Made by a program: the position numbers and the translations under genes
The notes under the pieces: generated by a model
The model's input: the letters and a program-made list of their open reading frames with translations, nothing else
Database searches by the model: none
What the model was told of the DNA's origin: nothing
Source of the DNA: JBKHBQ01 sp046542305
GTDB lineage: Bacteria; Bacteroidota; Bacteroidia; Bacteroidales; 4484-276
Length of the DNA stretch: 55,521 nucleotides
Assembly (NCBI GenBank): GCA_046542305.1
Contig: JBKHBQ010000001.1
Location: 1 to 55,521, forward strand
Direction: 5' to 3'
In this document: piece by piece, positions 51,275-55,521 of the stretch
Layout of the letters: each line of letters begins with the position of its first letter
Numbering within the stretch: the first letter of the stretch is position 1

Positions 51275-51404
51275 GCTTTCCAAACTGCCGGAAACGTGCA
51301 ACTGTTCTTTCTGCTGTCAATTATTTTGACAAATCCCATATAACTGAACCTAATCCGCCCCATCATTGTTTCATAAACAGAATCTTCACATAAACCAATT
51401 CAAC

Positions 51405-52598
51405 ATGAAAACAACAATACACACACCAACCTGCGGCCTCGGCAGAATCCTGCTGCTGCTCATTATTCCGCTCATTCTGCCGCTTACCGCCTGTAATCAA
51501 AACGGGGATTCAGAAGCCAATTGCATGTACATCGACGATGGGTTTGGCCCCGATGGTGAAGTCCCTGTCCGAGCCGAAACCGTGGTTTCAGGACTTGAAG
51601 TTCCGTGGGGGATTGCATTTCTTCCGGACGGGGATATGCTGGTGACCGAACGCCCGGGCAGGTTGCGCCTGGTGAAGGATTATCAGGAAAGCCCACAACT
51701 TACTGAAGGATCGCTTTTGGGAGTGTCGCCGCCATCAACCTCCGAGGGCGGACTGCTTGGCATTGCAATCCATCCGGATTTTGAAGAAAACAACCTGTTT
51801 TACCTCTACCTGACGGTGGATAATGAGGGTGAAATGATGAACCAGGTGGAACAATGGCGGCTGAGTGATGACCGTACCTCGGCCGACCGTGTAAAAGTAA
51901 TCTTCGATGGCATTGCCGCTGCCAGCAACCATAACGGAGGCCGTATTGCTTTCGGCCCCGACGGCATGCTGTACGTGGGTACCGGCGATGCATCCATTCC
52001 GGAAAACAGTCAGGACCCCGGAAACCCAAACGGCAAACTGTTGAGGCTGACACCTGAGGGAGAAATACCCGCTGATAATCCCAGAGACCAAAATCCGCTT
52101 TGGATCATGGGCATACGCAATACCCAGGGCTGGGACTGGCCTGATCCGAATGATGCCGCAACAGTGTGGCTTGTTGATCATGGCCCGAGTGGCGAAATGA
52201 TGCGCTTTGGCCATGACGAGGTGAATGTGGTTTCCATGGACCAGAACCTTGGCTGGCCGGACATTTATGGTTGCGAGGATAAACAGGGCATGGTTCCGCC
52301 GGTTATCACCTGGAAGGATGCCGTACCACCCGGAGGCGCCGCCATTTATACAGGTGAGGCAATTCCTGAATGGAAAGGAAACCTGATCGTCGCCACTCTG
52401 GGATCGAAGCATCTGCACCGCGTGGTGATCCGGAATGCCTCAGTGGTTAACCACGAAGTGTATTTTCGCAATGAACTCGGGCGTCTTCGCGAAGTGATCA
52501 TGGGCCCCGACGGAAATCTCTACGTAACCACAAGCAATTGCGACGGGCGCGGCGACTGCCCAGAAGAGGGCGATAAAATCCTGCGCATCACCAAATGA
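51405..52598 (+). CDS. PQQ-type sugar dehydrogenase lipoprotein
   Basis: A 397-aa lipoprotein (lipobox LPLTAC) of the soluble glucose dehydrogenase/aldose sugar dehydrogenase family, a six-bladed propeller. Family motifs: PWGIAFLPDGDMLVTERPGRLRLV, GGLLGIAIHPDF, SNHNGGRIAFGPDG with the catalytic-type His, VGTGDAS, and IRNTQGWDW. It oxidises aldose sugars with PQQ in relatives; no PQQ synthesis genes are nearby, so cofactor use is uncertain. The start at 51405 is the first ATG; a TTG at 51366 is less likely. Confidence 0.88.
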   Translation: MKTTIHTPTCGLGRILLLLIIPLILPLTACNQNGDSEANCMYIDDGFGPDGEVPVRAETVVSGLEVPWGIAFLPDGDMLVTERPGRLRLVKDYQESPQLTEGSLLGVSPPSTSEGGLLGIAIHPDFEENNLFYLYLTVDNEGEMMNQVEQWRLSDDRTSADRVKVIFDGIAAASNHNGGRIAFGPDGMLYVGTGDASIPENSQDPGNPNGKLLRLTPEGEIPADNPRDQNPLWIMGIRNTQGWDWPDPNDAATVWLVDHGPSGEMMRFGHDEVNVVSMDQNLGWPDIYGCEDKQGMVPPVITWKDAVPPGGAAIYTGEAIPEWKGNLIVATLGSKHLHRVVIRNASVVNHEVYFRNELGRLREVIMGPDGNLYVTTSNCDGRGDCPEEGDKILRITK

Positions 52599-52620
52599 TC
52601 ACAAGAAATTTCATTCGCCT

Positions 52621-53082
52621 TTATTGGCGCTCCATGTATTCCCTGAGTTTATTCCGCAGATCGGCATCTTCATGCACCGCCATCATAATTTCCATGTAAC
52701 GATCCATCGTTAAACCTTCCTTTCTGACCATTTTCATAATTTTCATCCTGGCGTCCGTCTGGATATCATCCCACAGGGCCAGGGTTTCGCGGTACAAATC
52801 CAGTTCGGCCTCGGTGGCGTAGTCCTTGTCGCCGGGAGCAGTCTGCGACTGATGAATGCGGTGAAACTTCTCCATGTCGAGCCACTTTTTGTCCACGGCA
52901 TTTACCATATCCACCTGTGCCTGATGCTCGATGTTCTGAACTTTGGGCAATAATCCGGCATAGCTTTTCAGTTCATCATCAGAGACGGGTTCGACCACGT
53001 TCATCTGGGCGAATGCACCGCAAGTTGCGACCAGTAAAGAAATCAGCAATGGTAAAATTCTTTTAAGTTTAAGCATAATCAT
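52621..53082 (-). CDS. Secreted DUF4168-like protein
   Basis: A 153-aa protein with a signal peptide (ending near AFAQ) and a helical domain with DDELKSYAGLLPKVQNIEHQ and EKFHRIHQSQTAPGDKD, like DUF4168. An alternative start at 53076 (second Met) is equally good. Function unknown. It diverges from the peptidase gene. Confidence 0.75.
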   Translation of the reverse strand: MIMLKLKRILPLLISLLVATCGAFAQMNVVEPVSDDELKSYAGLLPKVQNIEHQAQVDMVNAVDKKWLDMEKFHRIHQSQTAPGDKDYATEAELDLYRETLALWDDIQTDARMKIMKMVRKEGLTMDRYMEIMMAVHEDADLRNKLREYMERQ

Positions 53083-53259
53083 TGGTTGTTTTGTGTTTAT
53101 ATGTTATTAACGGATCAGGTATTACCGATGTTCAAATTCAATCTCTGCCTGTTTTGTGATTGTCATTTTTTGGAAACATTCTAAAGCGCTGAATATGTAA
53201 CTTCGCAGCGTTTACCAAACAATACGTCTTCTGGTTACAAACTAAAAAAGAAAAGGAAA

Positions 53260-54837
53260 GTGAAAGCAAACGTTTCGTTACTGCTTGTAATTTGCCTGCT
53301 GGCAATAAGCAGCTTTGCCCAAAAGGATGCGGTGGTTAAAAAGATCATCGAAACCGGAACCACCGATAACCGCACCATGGATCACCTGGATGTGCTTTGC
53401 AACCGCTTTGGCGGCCGGTTGATCGGCTCAGACGCATATGAAAATGCTGCCGAATGGGCAGCCACCAAATTCAGGGAATGGGGCATGGAAGTGATTATGG
53501 ATGAAGTTGGCGAACTGCCGGTGGGTTTCAACCGCGGGCCATGGTTTGGCAGGATGCTGTCGGATGAAGGCATGTCCCTGCATTTTGCCACACCCTCTTA
53601 CACCTCGGGAACCAAAGGCGTACAGCGCGGCCATGTACTGATAGAACCAAAAACGCAGGAAGAGTTCGAGCGGATGAAAAGAGCGCTGAAGGGTGCGTGG
53701 GTATTGATTTCAGGAGAAAACAACGGCTGGCCAATTGATTATTCCGCTCGCGGCGACAGCATCCGCGATTTCATCCAACAAGAGAACATAAGAATCAGCG
53801 GAGAAAATCGCCAGATCCACCGTGAGAACAGGGAAAACCAGGGCACCGACAAACCGCAGCGCGAAATGATCCCGCTCATCGAAGAACCGGCCTTATTTTA
53901 CAGGGAGATGGTGGATGCCGGAATCCTCGGAATCATCCAGTCATCAAAAGTACCGATCCAGGCCCTTTACGACCGCAAAAATATCGATGACATGACTTTT
54001 GAAACGCTGCCCACGATACCCGATATCAAACTCGATCAGCACCAGTACGTCATCATTAAACAAATGGCTGAAGAGCGACGTTATTTCCAACTCGAATTTG
54101 ATATCCGCAACCATTTCAAACTGGGTCCTGTAAAATACCACAACGTGATCGGCGTGATCCCCGGCACCAAATATCCCGACGAATATGTGATTATCAGCGG
54201 GCACCTGGATGCCTACGATGTAGCCACAGGCGGGGTGGACGACGGCTCCGGAGTTACACCCGCCATGGAAGCCGCACGCCTGATCATGGAAGCCGGCGGC
54301 AAACCCAAACGAACCATCCTGGTCATGCTTTTTGCGGGCGAGGAATTCGGGCTGCTTGGATCGCAAAGCTGGGTAGACCGCAATCCTGAAAAACTTTCAA
54401 ACATTGCCAACATGATCAACCGCGACGGCGGACCCACCGTCCCCACCGGGATCAGCGTTCCTGCATCATGGATGAAGGAAATGAAAAAAATCTGCGAACC
54501 CATCAGCGACATCGATCCGAGGTTTCCGTTCACTGTAAAAGAACACGAGCCACGCAAAAAACCCGAGGTAGCCTGGGGCACCGACAGCGGACCCTTTGCC
54601 GTGGCAGGCGTCCCCACGCTCGGCTTTTATACCGGCGATCCGCTGGGATTCAATTTCAGCTACCGCGAAATCTGGCACACCGAACGCGACCTTTACAACA
54701 AAAGCATCCCGGTTTACCAGGAACATACATCCATTGTTACAGCCATCGTAACCTATGGCATCGCCAACCTGAAACATCTGCTGCCTCGCGATGGAGTGTA
54801 TCTTGATGAAATGGAAGTAAGTGACGGGGATGACTAA
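53260..54837 (+). CDS. M28-family exported metallopeptidase
   Basis: A 525-aa aminopeptidase with a signal peptide (ending SSFAQ). The co-catalytic zinc site is complete: His in SGHLDAYD, Asp in GGVDDGSG, Glu-Glu in AGEEFGLLGS, Asp in NRDGG, and His in IWHTERDLYNK. A PA-like insert lies between about residues 120 and 230. The start is GTG at 53260, preceded by AAAGGAAA; no ATG is nearby. It releases N-terminal amino acids or small peptides in the periplasm or outside. Confidence 0.92.
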   Translation: MKANVSLLLVICLLAISSFAQKDAVVKKIIETGTTDNRTMDHLDVLCNRFGGRLIGSDAYENAAEWAATKFREWGMEVIMDEVGELPVGFNRGPWFGRMLSDEGMSLHFATPSYTSGTKGVQRGHVLIEPKTQEEFERMKRALKGAWVLISGENNGWPIDYSARGDSIRDFIQQENIRISGENRQIHRENRENQGTDKPQREMIPLIEEPALFYREMVDAGILGIIQSSKVPIQALYDRKNIDDMTFETLPTIPDIKLDQHQYVIIKQMAEERRYFQLEFDIRNHFKLGPVKYHNVIGVIPGTKYPDEYVIISGHLDAYDVATGGVDDGSGVTPAMEAARLIMEAGGKPKRTILVMLFAGEEFGLLGSQSWVDRNPEKLSNIANMINRDGGPTVPTGISVPASWMKEMKKICEPISDIDPRFPFTVKEHEPRKKPEVAWGTDSGPFAVAGVPTLGFYTGDPLGFNFSYREIWHTERDLYNKSIPVYQEHTSIVTAIVTYGIANLKHLLPRDGVYLDEMEVSDGDD

Positions 54838-54865
54838 AGCCCATTGATCCGGTAGGCACAGCAGG

Positions 54866-54898
54866 TTTGAACATTTCCGCGTTTTATTCCTACTTTCG
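54866..54898 (+). promoter_or_regulatory. Promoter of the last glycosyltransferase
   Basis: TTTG (54866-54869), 21 bases, TACTTTCG (54891-54898, one mismatch to TAnnTTTG). Leader about 14 nt. Confidence 0.5.
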
Positions 54899-54918
54899 CA
54901 TTTCCAAATTCAATTGTA

Positions 54919-55521
54919 TTGAAAACAGCGATCGTATCGGTGATCAACGACCTGGTGACTGACCAGCGGGTGAATAAAACCTGCAACGCATTAATGGATC
55001 TGGGTTTCGACGTGCTGCTGATTGGAAGGGTAAAACGCGACAGCCCTCCCCTGCCCCGCCGCAGCTACCGGATGCACCGCATGAAGCTGCTATTCGAAAA
55101 AGGGCCGCTGTTTTACGCCGAATACAACATCCGGCTGTTTTTCCTGCTGCTGTTTCGCAAGGCGGATCTGCTGTTTTCGAACGACCTCGATACGCTGCTG
55201 CCTAATTTTCTGGTGTCAAAAATTAAAGGCACCGCTTTGATTTACGATAGTCATGAATATTTTACAGAAACCCCAGAACTGGTCAACCGCAGGGGCGTAC
55301 AACGCATCTGGAAAGCCATCGAGGGATGGATATTTCCTCAACTAAAAGATGTCATCACCGTAAACGAAAGCATAGCAAGGCTGTTTGAGGAGAAATACCA
55401 AAAGGAAGTCCACGTGGTGCGTAACATTCCGCCGTTGCCCAGGCCAACAAAAGTTAAATCCCGAAAAGAACTCGGCATGCCCGAAAACCGGCCGGTGATC
55501 CTGCTGCAGGGAGCAGGCATC
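54919..55521 (+). CDS. GT4-like glycosyltransferase, cut by the window end
   Basis: An open frame from a TTG at 54919 runs off the window (201 codons visible). The N-terminal domain reads KTAIVSVINDLVTDQRVNK, then YDSHEYFTETPELV and DVITVNESIARLFEEKY, typical of GT4 glycosyltransferases acting on surface polysaccharides. No ATG precedes the homology and a promoter fits just upstream, so a TTG start is likely. The C-terminal donor-binding half lies outside the window. Confidence 0.82.
   Translation, partial: MKTAIVSVINDLVTDQRVNKTCNALMDLGFDVLLIGRVKRDSPPLPRRSYRMHRMKLLFEKGPLFYAEYNIRLFFLLLFRKADLLFSNDLDTLLPNFLVSKIKGTALIYDSHEYFTETPELVNRRGVQRIWKAIEGWIFPQLKDVITVNESIARLFEEKYQKEVHVVRNIPPLPRPTKVKSRKELGMPENRPVILLQGAGI

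Overview
The window looks like a chromosomal segment of a Bacteroidota bacterium, most likely an anaerobic or facultative member of the Bacteroidales. The signs are a type IX secretion C-terminal sorting domain at the left edge, a short primary sigma factor (288 aa), many promoters of the Bacteroidetes type (TTTG/TTG, about 20 bases, TAnnTTTG), and families found mostly in this phylum (DUF4293, DUF4295, GWxTD, head-GIN/DUF2807, Rho with a long disordered insert). No phage, insertion sequence, CRISPR array or rRNA was seen. There is one tRNA, tRNA-Arg(TCT).

Layout from left to right. 1-7 kb: the end of a T9SS-secreted protein, then a leftward dmsABC-like molybdoenzyme operon and a leftward TPR protein. 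7.3-12.4 kb: a split transketolase pair with a NUDIX hydrolase, then RNA-modification genes (rlmI, a frameshifted trmO, dus). 12.6-17.7 kb: small membrane proteins, an FtsX-type permease, a thioesterase and a YwqK-like protein. 17.7-20.5 kb: a leftward rpmG-DUF4295-ftsY-rimO block. 20.5-28.3 kb: an eIF2B-like protein, rho, DUF4293, a phosphoesterase, a double-TonB_C protein, rmuC and a GWxTD lipoprotein. 28.3-35 kb: a regulatory and envelope block, with an ECF sigma factor, a one-TM protein resembling an anti-sigma factor, three predicted beta-solenoid envelope proteins, rpoD and an HtrA protease. 35.2-39.7 kb: dapF-GNAT-mltG, ychF and a purine nucleoside phosphorylase. 40.3-43.7 kb: a second split transketolase whose halves are separated by a secreted von Willebrand A protein. 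44-46.5 kb: an Omp85-like outer-membrane protein. 47-51 kb: a flippase, a glycosyltransferase, and a nicotinamide-riboside/thiamine cluster. 51.1-55.5 kb: tRNA-Arg, a PQQ-type sugar dehydrogenase lipoprotein, DUF4168, an M28 peptidase and a glycosyltransferase cut by the window edge.

The best candidate for a little-described system is the operon at 28.3-32.3 kb. It encodes an ECF sigma factor, a membrane partner and a trio of repeat proteins with GSGD/SGA ladders. Two sites with the same architecture (TGTAAC(A/T), 16 bases, GTC) lie upstream of the sigma gene and upstream of the first head-GIN gene, which suggests positive autoregulation. The second is the von Willebrand A gene inside a split transketolase operon.

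The window also holds three decayed genes that a six-frame ORF list hides: a DUF5694 remnant, a YwqK/MORN lipoprotein remnant and a class I methyltransferase remnant. In addition, trmO carries a frameshift. All calls come from reading the sequence; no database search was run.
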